Of a DNA stretch of 64,000 bases, positions 33,696 through 43,039 are shown in pieces. The notes under the pieces were generated by a model that ran no database searches, was not told where the DNA came from, and saw only the letters and a list, made by a program, of their open reading frames with translations. Numbering within the stretch: the first letter of the stretch is position 1; each line of letters begins with the position of its first letter. Made by a program: the position numbers and the translations under genes. Source of the stretch: Hordeum vulgare subsp. vulgare (lineage: Eukaryota > Streptophyta > Magnoliopsida > Poales > Poaceae). The stretch spans positions 24,969,267 through 25,033,266 of the forward strand of contig NC_058519.1 of assembly GCF_904849725.1 (NCBI RefSeq), read 5' to 3'.

Positions 33696-35148
33696 CTACC
33701 ATAGATATATATACAAGTGTTCGACGTTCAGAACACTACTCGTCTGAATCGTCTGAATCAGAATGTCCACCTTCTCGAGGTGACGCTGGCCATAGTTGAC
33801 GACTCGAATCTTGCGGTACAACTCGTATGAAACGTATGCATCTTTTGCTGCATACTCAATGTTGATACGATCAAGTGGGGCCTTCTCCCAAAGTTTGTGC
33901 TGAGACTTTGGGAAACTGGTCTTCATATCACCATATTCCTCGTCGATCAAGGCAACTGCCATATGAGCCATCGAAGTCCTGTCATGTCGAAGCCTGAATA
34001 CCGTTTGGAGATCAACGAGGCAACCAGTTGGTATCTCAATACCGAAGTTGTGCCTCATCTTCAGCTTGTCGTTCCTTATGCCAACGATAGCAAAAGTGAT
34101 GCCGCTGCGAAAGAAGTCCATGAGTTCTGGACAATGCTTGTCACTCCTGCAACAGAAACAAATTAAAATGGAACAAATGTTACATACTGCAGCAATAAGG
34201 AAACATGTTTCACTACAACTAAAGAGAAAATTATCTTTAGGATTCAAATAGAACATATGCAATGGAACCTAGAGAGATTACTATAGCTATCCAATGAAAC
34301 CTAGAGAGATCACTAGCTATATGCAATTTTCATGACTATGACATATCATATTGCTATCCAATGGAACCTAGAGAGATCACTAGCTATATGCAATTTTCAT
34401 AACCTTGGATCAAAGAACACCGCATAAAATTGTATCACTACAACTATGATTTTAATGGAACATATTGAACCAATCAGATTTTTCAGATTGTGGAACACTA
34501 TTCCAATCAGATTGTGTTCCCTTCAACTAATCAAAATTGTTTCACTACAACTATTCGAAGCGAACCAATTATGATTTCAATGGAACATATTAAACACTAG
34601 TTGATTCTAATACGATTTTTCAGATTATGGAACACTATTCCAATCAGATTGTGTTCCCCTTCAACTAATCAAAATTGTTTCACTACAACTATTTGAAGGG
34701 AACCAACTATGATTCCAATGGAACATATTAAACACTAGTTGATTCTAATACGATTTTTCAGATTATGGAACACTATTCCAATTAGATTGTGTTCCCCTTC
34801 AACGAATCAAAATTGTTTCACTACAACTATTTGAAGGGAACCAACTATGATTGAAACAAATAAACTTACAATGTCATTATCTTGGATCAAAGAAAGCCTC
34901 AAAACTTACCTCGCCCATTGGAAGATCAAGACGTGGCGTGCGAAGCATAGTTGGATGATGGCAACACCGCATTGATCGGTCGTGTACTCCAGATCAAGCC
35001 CCAAGAACTTCTCATGCTCCATTGCGTCGTCAAACCATTTTTCCTTCAACTGTTCAAGAAAAAACGGCACCTCCCTGCTCTCGTTCGTGTACACGACATC
35101 GAGCTTGGTCGTGCCATGTGCGAGCACCTTAAGAAAGCGACTTGGCAT
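33696..35148 (-). CDS. DEDD-family 3'-5' exonuclease (WRN-exo-like), CACTA cargo
   Basis: Exons are 35148-34910 and 34146-33696, joined by canonical GT (34,909-34,908) and AG (34,148-34,147) sites, and give an uninterrupted 229-residue protein. Motif I is GLDLEYTTD with the DxE pair. The second acidic region has GIRNDKLKM. Motif III is EYAAKDAYVSYEL with the Y...D of DEDDy enzymes. DRTSMAHMAVALID and SQHKLWEKAPL fit the plant WRN-exonuclease-like domain proteins. Such enzymes remove nucleotides from 3' ends; the substrate here is unknown. The ATG follows a purine-rich leader just inside the CACTA right end, so the element's subterminal region may act as promoter. The 763-bp intron contains its own repeats. 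It is open while the neighbouring element genes are broken. Confidence 0.82.
34262..34870. repeat. repeats within the exonuclease intron
   Basis: CTAGAGAGATCACTAGCTAT recurs at about 34,300 and 34,371. A unit with AATGGAACATATT(G/A)AAC and CAATCAGATTGTGTTCCC repeats about three times from 34,450 to 34,860 with a spacing of 125-139 bp. Confidence 0.88.
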
Positions 35149-35287
35149 GGTGGAAGAAGAGAAGGGAAGAAGAGAGGAGAAGAACAGAGAGGGAGAGCGA
35201 GAGAGAAGAAGAAACAGAGAAATGGCGACTGTGCTTCAGTTCGTGCTTTTCATCGCCCGAAACGACGCGGGATGCAAACTGTTTGGG

Positions 35288-35596
35288 TCTTTAGTCCCGG
35301 GTTGAGCCCCCAACCGGGACTAAAGAGGTATACCAACGGTTGCCACCACTACGGCAGGCCACGTGTTAGTCCTTTAATCCCGGGTTGAGCCACCAACCGG
35401 GACTAAAGGGGGATACGAACGGTTGCCACCACCACTGCCCGCCGCGTAGCCCTTTAGTCCCGGTTTGGGACATGAACCGGGACTAAAGCCTCGAGGGAGG
35501 CATTGAGAATTGGGGCGACGTGGCCGGGCCTTTAGTCCCGGCCCAGAGGCAGTCCGGACTAAATGGTCCCGGCCAAAGGCCCGTTTTCCACTAGTG
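35288..35596. repeat. right TIR and subterminal repeats of the 13.4-kb CACTA
   Basis: Repeated TTTAGTCCCGG...CCGGGACTAAAG pairs run up to the terminal CCACTAGTG at 35,588-35,596. Confidence 0.9.
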
Positions 35597-35742
35597 TATG
35601 ATATGTGCAATTACCTGGTTCTCGTAGTAACGTCTTACCCTTCTCTCCTCGGCTTCCAGCTGTTAAAAGACATGAAACCGAAAGTGGGATGAAGAAATAA
35701 AAAGTGAGAAACTCTAGCATAGTATAAATCATCGTACTTACA

Positions 35743-36204
35743 TCTTCCTCAACGACTTCATGGTCTATGTAAGGTCCACCAAATGGAGATGTGTCAGCTT
35801 CACCACGCAAGTATACAACAACATTTGTAATTGTGAGGGGGAATTGTGATTTAGTGGCCAAACAATTATAATCAAACACAAACACATAACTATACATGAA
35901 TAATTGTCAGTACAAAAACATACATTATACATGGCTATGCATAAATCTGTTGAGTGTTGAAGCTTGAGGACAATGGATCATGTGGGAAACAAACATGTCA
36001 ATATAGCAATCTAGTAAATATGACATGCTATCGGTGCGGTGTTATGGCTTAATGTGAGTACGTTGACCTACATGCCATATTGAATTTTGACATGCTAGAG
36101 CTAGAAACATATTTACAGAACTGTCTTAACACATATTTCCAAAAACGTCTTATATTATGTGACGGAGGGAGTAAGTTCAAGTTAGTGCAACTCATGAATT
36201 TTAT
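35743..36204. other. intron and unresolved exon 5 start of the DUF3615-like gene
   Basis: The exon 5 frame (minus, VVVYLRGEADTSPFGG) is open up to about 35,897, but no AG acceptor is visible close upstream. A Stowaway right end (GACGGAGGGAG, about 36,163-36,173) lies here without a clear left partner and may have disturbed the acceptor region. Confidence 0.45.
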
Positions 36205-37140
36205 TTAAACAAAATGGGACTTAGGATAAGCGAATATAATACCGTTGTCAGTAGTTTTAACCCTGCAGAAACAGCTGACCACTAATTTGTCATGTCCTAT
36301 CATAGACGTCACTTCAGCAAAGAATAGATCATCCATGGAACAGTCAGAATCTTCAGTTCCTTTAGCCCTTGCAGTGAAATTGATATGATTGGTAATTTTA
36401 CGGCAATCGGGCAAACAAACTGATGTATACTGCACAACATCTTTGAGTTCCTATGCAGTATCCTAAAATTAAGAAAAATGGATCCCGTTAGTAATTAATT
36501 AATTGTCATTACATGAATAAGACAACAAGACTCATTTCAACCCTGCAGGACACAGAGTAGAGGTGGGAAGGAGTGATTGAGACAGACCCCTAAATAATCG
36601 TTATACTTGTCCATCAAAGCTAGAGCCAACTGGCCCTCATGATCACGTATTTCATCAATTGGTTCAGATTTCAAACGCTTCTTCCTTGTGCCATCGAGCC
36701 AGTGAAGACATTGACGTACAACATAATCCACTTGAGAATCATTAGGCTGACGCATGAACCTAGTTAAGATTAGAGCATTCAATGTGGTTAGTAGATTTTA
36801 GTTTATCAAAAGTGGCTAAAACAAAGTGATACTAAATACAGTTATATGTTGATGATATCAGCGAGACGTAGGGCGAGTGAACTAGCTATTTCATGCAGAA
36901 GGCTTTTAAATACATCAAACAACTTTAAAATTATCTCAACACAGTTCATGGTATACCAGCCTATAATTTATCAATACATAGTTAAAAACTACCACGATCG
37001 TCTAATGTATACTCGTACACAAGGAAGCAGAGATATGTCGGTGTGACAGGATAAAAGCTACGCAACCATATAGTAACAAAGTTCTAACGTATCGACATGT
37101 ACTTTATTAATTTTCGGCTATGCTTATAATTTATGAATTA

Positions 37141-37245
37141 CTCCCTCTCTATCTGAATATAAGACGTTTCTGCAGTTCAAATTGAACTACAAAAAAGTCA
37201 TATATTTGAACTACAAAAAATTCTTATATTTTGATATAGATGAAG
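37141..37245. mobile_element. Stowaway MITE (105 bp)
   Basis: CTCCCTCTCTATCTGAATAT and, inverted, ATATTTTGATATAGATGAAG, flanked by TA. It lies in an intron of the split DUF3615-like gene. Confidence 0.82.
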
Positions 37246-37934
37246 TATTATTTATGAACAATCTCTGGAATAGAGTTGAAAAAAATGCCTCCTTAACTCT
37301 CAAGTGGTCCCAGGACAGGAATGCAAAAAATAATGTAGGCTGGGCTATAGTTTTGTATATAGTAAAATTTAGTTTTGGATTATTTTACTGCTTCATGTTC
37401 TGATAACTGGGATTATATATCTTCAATGGCCTACATCATAGAAGTAAGTGCCTAGGAAGACCTGTTCAAAGATAGAGTAACTGACTGCGAGTGTACAATG
37501 AAATAAAGATGAATGAACAGATGAAAATGAAAATATAGGATGAATTCGAGGGAAGTTACATTCTGGGATCCTGTCGGTCTTGAAGGTCGCAATGGATAGG
37601 AGAGCAAGCCCCTTTTAAGGTCTGAAATGGGCTAGAAGCCACATGAGGATATGTGTGGTACAATAATCCGGCAAGATCAACCCTGATGTAAAACGTGATT
37701 CCCCAATTATGCAGGTGCAAGGTGAACATGCATGGCGAGGAGAGGAAGTCGGCGACGATGCCAGGACGGGGAGGGTTCACCAATGATGACATAGAGTCGT
37801 TCCCACGCCTGAAAATGGAACAAGCAACTTGATGAGAAGAATAAATTCATCTTAGGATATGAATAATAATAATAATAATCCAGATTATGAAGGCTAGAAG
37901 GATGCACATACAATCGGGGGGGGGGGGGGGGGGG

Positions 37935-38131
37935 GGTTAGAATGTATATACTACTTGTATCATTGTATGTACGTATGTAATTAGTCTAGCTGATCCACAT
38001 TAGTAGGATCCACTCGCCCCACTCGCCCTGGCCTGCGTGCCTATTCTCTTGGGCTGTTAGTTGCTTTCTCAGGTGCATATAAGTTGTACATTGTAACAAA
38101 CTCATTCAAGGAACAAGTTTAGTTTCCAACT
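37935..38131 (+). repeat. 5' LTR of the Copia element
   Basis: It matches the 3' LTR over its full length. Differences include an extra copy of the 10-bp CCCACTCGCC and the loss of the leading T into a poly-G run at 37,916-37,936. Confidence 0.93.
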
Positions 38132-38143
38132 TGGTATCAGATA
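38132..38143 (+). other. primer binding site
   Basis: TGGTATCAGATA directly after the LTR matches the initiator-Met tRNA 3' end (TGGTATCAGAGC) except at its last bases. Confidence 0.85.
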
Positions 38144-38152
38144 GCTTATCGG

Positions 38153-38305
38153 GATCCGGAGTAACATGTGCAGGGGGAATGTTTGCATGGGGATTTTCTG
38201 TGGTCGTTAGCGTCGCGTGGCCGGAGGTGGGTTGGGTATAGGGAAAACGGATTCGTCAAAGACGACATGGCGTGAAACAATGACGCGGCGGTTGGCAATG
38301 GGTCT
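38153..38305 (-). repeat. inverted copy of the element's own integrase-RT linker
   Basis: The minus strand of this stretch matches 39,395-39,535 (GCCATGTCGTCTTTGACGAA..., CCCCATGCAAACATTCCCCC) almost exactly. It occupies the place where gag should begin. Confidence 0.93.
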
Positions 38306-41300
38306 CACATTCCCGTCACTGCTACCGGCACCGCACATCTCTCCCGCCACGATTTCCGCCTCACTGATGTTTTAGTTTCTTCCAATGTCATCACCAGCCT
38401 CATCTCGGTTCGAAAATTTACTAAAGACAAATTCTTGCTCTATTGAATTTTACCCGTGTGGTTTTCTTGTGAAGGATCTTCGCACTTGGAGGGTTCTCAT
38501 GATCTCCGTTAGCTATGGCGATCTCTACCCATTCACCGGCTCGTCACCAGCTCCGCTGTCCGCGCTTCTCGCCACCTCCTCCTCGGATTTGTGGCATCGT
38601 CGGCTTGGGCACCCCGGCGCCAACACCCTAGCTTCCATTTTCCATGATTTCCTTAGTGATTGTAATAAGGCGGCACATTCCCCATGTAGCGCGTGTCGAC
38701 TAGGCCGCCAACCACGCCTTCCCTTTGCTTCCTCCTTTACAAAAAACATTTGCTCCTTTTGACTTAATTCATTGTGATCTCTGGACTAGTCGAGTTGTTA
38801 GTTTTTCCGGTTTTCATTATTACTTGATCATATTGGATGATTTTACCCATTATTCATGAAGCTTTCCTATGCGCAACAAATCGGATACATCCACCATATT
38901 GCAACGCTTTTTTACCTTCGTTTGCACCCAATATAACGTGGTCACTAAATCCATGCAATGTGACAACGGCGGCGAATTCATCAACACCTCCTTAAGCTCC
39001 TTCTTTTCCTCCAATGGCATTGCTTACCGGTTCTCCTGCCCTCATACATCGCCCCAAAATGGAAAGGCTGAACGCCTCCTTCGAACGACCAACGACATCG
39101 TGCGCACTCTTCTTCTTCAAGCCAATCTTACTCCTCCCTTTTGGGTCGAGGCCTTAAATACCGCCACTTACCTCCTCAATCGCCGTCCATCGCGCGCCAC
39201 CATGCCTCTAACACCCTACTACCTTCTTCATGGTGCGCACCCACAGTACGATCATCTTCGCGTTTTCGGTAGTCTGTGTTTCCCAAACCTCTACGCCACC
39301 ATGTCCAACAAACTCTCTCCTCGCTCCACCCGTTGTGTCTTCCTTGGGTACCCCCTGGAGCACAAAGGCTATCGCTGCTACGACCTAGCCAACCGCCGCG
39401 TCATTGTTTCACGCCATGTCGTCTTTGACGAATCCGTTTTTCCCTATACCCAACCCACCTCCGGCCACGCGACGCCAACGACCACAGAAAATCCCCATGC
39501 AAACATTCCCCCTGCACCTGTTACTCCGGATCCCGATACCGCCCCTGGGCCGCCCACCCCACCTTCCGCCTCGCTCCCTACCAATCCACCAACCCCGGGG
39601 ACCCCACCAGCTCCAGCCTCACGATCCCCATCCACTACCTCGTCTCGGTCCGGCTCCGACAACCCCGCCTCGGCGACCGCGCCCGCGTCGCCCACTTCGT
39701 CACAGCCATGCGCCGTAGCCTCGGTAGCTTCGCCCGGCCCACGCGCCTCTGCCGCTGCCACCGAATCCTCCTCGGATCCCGCAGCAGTTACTCCCGCTTC
39801 CTCGGACCCGACCGATTCGCCTGGCCCCACCGCATCCTCTCCGATCGCCGAGCCATCCACTCCTCTCGCGCCGCGTCTACCTCCCCATGCACTGCCGGTT
39901 GCACCACCACACAACTCTCACACCATGGCCACCCGTGCCAAACGCGGCTATTGCATGCCCAAGCGCTTATTTCTTACCACTAACACCTCCAGCCCCATAT
40001 CACCTCTACCATCCTCCTACAAATCTGCCCTTAAAGACCCTAATTGGAAACAAGCTATGCTAGATGAGTATTATGCTTTAATGAACAACTTCACTTGGTC
40101 TTTGGCGCCCGAACTTGCATGTGTCAATGTTGTCACGGGCAAATGGATATATCGCCACAAGCTTAACACCGATGGTACCTTGGCTCGCTACAAAGCTCGG
40201 TGGGTTGTTCGTGGTTTCACCCAACAAGAGGGTGTTGATTATGAAGAAACTTTCAGTCCCGTCGTGAAGCCCGCCACCATCCGTGTGGTGTTGAGCATCG
40301 CCACCTCTCAATCTTGGCCAATTCACCAACTCGATGTCAAAAACGCATTCCTCCATGATGACCTCAAGGAAACAGTGTAGTGTTCTCAACCGGCCGGTTT
40401 TGTGGATCCATCCAAACCGGATCATGTGTGCCTCCTTCGTAAGTCTCTATACGGTTTGAGACAGGCTCCTCGCACTTGGTTTCTTCGCTTTCAAGCATTC
40501 CTTTTATCCCTTGGTTTTCATGCATCCAAGAGTGATTCTTCCCTCTTCATTTTGCACCATGGAACATCCATTGCATACTTGCTTGTTTATGTTGATGATA
40601 TCATCCTCACCGTAAATTCCCCACGCACTCTTAACACCATTATCAACTCTCTAAAGTCGGAATTTTCCATGACTGACTTGGGTGCTCTTCATCATTTCTT
40701 GGGTGTCAATGTCACCCCAACCGTATGGGTCTCTTTCTTTGCTAGCAGCAATACACTCTTGAAATCCTTGAGCGTGCTCAGATGCTCAATTGCAAACCTG
40801 TTCCTACACCCATTGACACTAGCTCTAAAGTGTTCTCCCATGATTGTCACCTCCTACGCTCTGACATAGCATATGCCGTTCAACAAGTTTGCCTTTTTAT
40901 GCATGCTCCCCGTGACACACATATGCAGCTTGTTAAACGCATCATCCGGTTCTATAAGTCCTCCTCCATGGATCTTGTTGCTTATACGGATGCAGATTGG
41001 GCCGGGTGTCCCGACACCCGCAAGCCTACCCTCGGGTTTTGTGTATTTCTCGGCGCCAATCTCATCTCCAGGTCCTCCAAGAGGCAGCCTACCATCTCTC
41101 GTTCTAGCGCTGAAGCTGAGTACAGGGGAGTTGCAAATTGTGTGGCGGAATCATGTTGGCTCCGACAGTTACTCCATGAGCTTCGTCTCCCGCCACAGCG
41201 TGCCACTATTCTCTATTGTGACAACGTGAGTGCATCATATCTTGCAACCCGGTTCAACATCAACGAACTAAACACATCGAGATTGATCTCCACTTTGTTC

Positions 41301-41420
41301 GTGACCGGGTCGCTCTTGGAGAAGCAAGTGTTCTCCATGTTCCATCGAGCTCGCAGTTTGTGGATATCTTCACCAAAGGACTGCCGACTACCGTCTTCAC
41401 CGATTTCAGATCCAGCCTAA
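38306..41420 (+). pseudogene. Copia pol polyprotein, damaged
   Basis: Order along the plus strand: protease C-terminal flank (38,306-38,480, SLISVRKF); GAG-pre-integrase (38,590-38,720, LWHRRLGHPG and CSACRLGRQ); integrase core (LIHCDLW and LDDFTHYS near 38,770-38,850, [17 protein letters not shown]); a Pro/Ser-rich linker (39,440-39,960); reverse transcriptase (39,990-40,870, [13 protein letters not shown] and YVDDIIL); RNase H (40,960-41,300, [20 protein letters not shown]). Damage: frameshift near 38,755, TGA near 38,859 (after HYS), TAG at 40,378-40,380, and frameshifts near 40,790 and 41,290. The Asp-Thr/Ser-Gly protease centre is deleted. Confidence 0.9.
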
Positions 41421-41443
41421 ACGTCCTTCCAAATGACGTTCCG

Positions 41444-41455
41444 GCTGAGGGGGGG
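41444..41455 (+). other. polypurine tract
   Basis: GCTGAGGGGGGG-type purine run directly before the 3' LTR start TGTTAG. Confidence 0.85.
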
Positions 41456-41643
41456 TGTTAGAATGTATATACTATTTGTATCATTGTATGTACGTATGTA
41501 CTTAGTCTAGCTGATCCACATTAGTAGGATCCACTCGCCCTGGCCTGCGTGCCTATTCTCTTGGGCTGTTAGTTGCTTTCTCAGGTGCATATAAGCTGTA
41601 CATTGTAACAAACTCATTCAAGGAACAAGTTTAGTTTCCAACT
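41456..41643 (+). repeat. 3' LTR of the Copia element
   Basis: TGTTAGAATGTATATACTAT ... GTTTCCAACT, matching the 5' LTR. GCATATAAGC inside may be its TATA box. Confidence 0.93.
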
Positions 41644-41688
41644 GGGGGAGCCTCTTTTTATGCTGTCTACAAAAACAGGAGAAAGCAT

Positions 41689-42509
41689 CCACCGGCAAGT
41701 CGCCAGATGATTAAAACATGAGCCAAAAGTATGTATTGTATTTGTTGGTAGCTTTTCCTACAAATTTGATAAAACTTTGCGACGTTTGGCTTGAGCCAAA
41801 AGTTATATGCCTTCCTTTTGAGAACGGATGAAGTAACTATTTAGCCAAGCCCCAATTTCTGGATAGCTAGATGTATACGTATAGGTTCAATATTCAAGTG
41901 GGATCTAATTTGATAGCTAGATGTATACTATAGTAGCTTGGAATCTTTTTGGGCGGATGCTTTTGTCTGTGTTTTCAACTGAACCCGCTACAAGCCCCTC
42001 CGTACCAAATTACGACGGAGCAAATCCTCACAAAACACATGGCAGAAAAAATATGAAGCGAGACGAAGCGATGCAGCACCATGTTCCAATGCGTGTCACT
42101 GGCGATTAGCAAAAAATTGTTGCCTGCCTCCCGCGCCGGCCGACGAGTTGAAAGAAAACGTTGGACGATCGATAAGCAATAATACTAGACCTATAAAGAC
42201 TTACAAATGTTTACTTAACCAGCTTTTAAACTAATTTTTCTCTCTTTCTTCTGATTTTCAACGGGGTGGGGTCTCATATTTTTCAATTATCAATCACAAT
42301 CCTACTCATCAGTTTATACGTAAAATCTTAAAATAAGCCTTTGTAGATGTAACGTTACTCATTGATAAGTGTGGCTGGGGATTCCTAGCTGCTCACCTGA
42401 CCATTGTTCAGGTATATAGCCGCGCCATATATAATAGGGAGAGATAGCCCAACTCGATCGGACCCGTACGTACGTACTCCAAACCAGGAAAGTTTAGAGT
42501 AGTATAGTA
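41689..42509. other. intergenic, no gene seen
   Basis: AT-rich DNA between the 5' end of the split minus-strand gene and the strictosidine-synthase-like gene. A short direct repeat, GATAGCTAGATGTATAC, lies at 41,862 and 41,912. Confidence 0.5.
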
Positions 42510-42669
42510 CTTCCTTCGTTTCTAAATATAAGTCTTTTAAGCGATTTCACTAAATGACTACATACAAAGTAAAATGAGTGAATCTACACTTTAAAGTATG
42601 TCTATATACATTAGTATGTAGTCCTGTAGTGGAATCTCTAAAAACACTTATATTATGGAACGGAGGGAG
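42510..42669. mobile_element. Stowaway MITE (160 bp)
   Basis: TTCCTTCGTTTCTAAATATA and the inverted TATTATGGAACGGAGGGAG, flanked by TA. It lies about 370 bp upstream of the strictosidine-synthase-like start. Confidence 0.92.
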
Positions 42670-42931
42670 TATAATCTTTGGGCATACACAGACGGTACGT
42701 ACGGACCTGTCCGCTTGCATCCATATAGCAAAGTCTTTTGAAAATCCCGTTTGGTGAAACGGATTGGATTATGATACGTGCGTGCGCTTCGTTCACGTCA
42801 ATCCGATTAGTAACCGACGGCCCCGATCGCCGACACGTCTATCTCCGCGTGACGATGACAGCTCCCAATCTCCTCAAAAGAAGGTGAAAGGTTACAACTC
42901 CTTTTCAATGGCAGATCCGGTCCAATCTTGC

Positions 42932-42940
42932 CCTTTAAAT
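42932..42940 (+). promoter_or_regulatory. candidate TATA box of the strictosidine-synthase-like gene
   Basis: CTTTAAATC about 105 bp before the ATG at 43,040 is the best TATA candidate. Confidence 0.4.
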
Positions 42941-43039
42941 CTCGAGCTACCTGCCGCGAAAGAACTCACGCAAACCCGCAAGTCCTTCTCCTCGATCACC
43001 GCATCGCTTCTTCCAACGAACCCACCGGCGCCGCGGCTC

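Larger units (their letters stand above)
22183..35596 (-). mobile_element. complete 13.4-kb CACTA element with exonuclease cargo
   Basis: The ends are CACTAGTGGGGACGGGGCC at 22,183 and, on the minus strand from 35,596, CACTAGTGGAAAACGGGCC. TAT flanks both ends (22,180-22,182 and 35,597-35,599), the 3-bp duplication expected for CACTA. Subterminal repeats (CCGGGACTAAAG and inverse) fill about 200-300 bp inside each end. Internal genes are all on the minus strand: exonuclease (35.1-33.7 kb), an ORF at 28.6 kb, and a TnpA/Ulp1-like gene (27.9-22.6 kb). No TNP2 transposase was seen, so the element is non-autonomous. A solo LTR inserted later. It lies in the last intron of the DUF3615-like gene, in the same orientation. 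Confidence 0.9.
37935..41643 (+). mobile_element. Copia retrotransposon, gag-deleted (3.7 kb)
   Basis: Short LTRs (197 and 188 bp), a primer binding site, a purine tract and a damaged pol are present. The right flank is GGGGG (41,644-41,648) and the left flank is a run of G, consistent with a GGGGG target duplication expanded on the left, where it has also replaced the first T of the LTR. The gag and protease-core region is missing and an inverted copy of the element's own sequence lies in its place. It is inserted in exon 1 of the DUF3615-like gene, opposite in orientation. Confidence 0.93.
22020..41688 (-). pseudogene. DUF3615-like host gene split by CACTA and Copia insertions
   Basis: Seven exons can be placed on the minus strand: E1 41688-41644 (MLSPVFVDSIKRGSP) continuing at about 37920-37912; E2 37808-37560 (RVDLAGLLYHTYPH); E3 36759-36588 (DGTRKKRLKS, LMDKYNDYLG); E4 36462-36243 (ITNHINFTARAKG, LFFAEVTS); E5 ending 35742 (SPFGGPYIDHEVVEED); E6 35659-35615 (LEAEERRVRRYYENQ); E7 22094-22020 (GLNDPGYLQK, stop TAA). 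Donors are GT, and acceptors AG, wherever both could be seen, and phases agree between E2-E4 and between E5-E7. The HINFTA / FFAE pattern recalls the plant DUF3615 family, of unknown function. Copia sits in E1 and the CACTA sits in intron 6, which would be about 103 bp without it. E4 has TAG in its fourth codon (DTA*ELKD), and the E5 acceptor was not found, so the gene is probably dead. Confidence 0.65.

Noticed and set aside
22180..35599. Possibility that the TAT flanks and the two CACTA ends belong to different elements
   Set aside because: A 3-bp match alone could be chance (1 in 64), but the host exon phases on the two sides join exactly across this interval, which supports one insertion.
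39444..39914. Antisense Gly/Ala/Val-rich frame in the Copia element
   Set aside because: It is the reverse of the Pro/Ser-rich integrase-RT linker.
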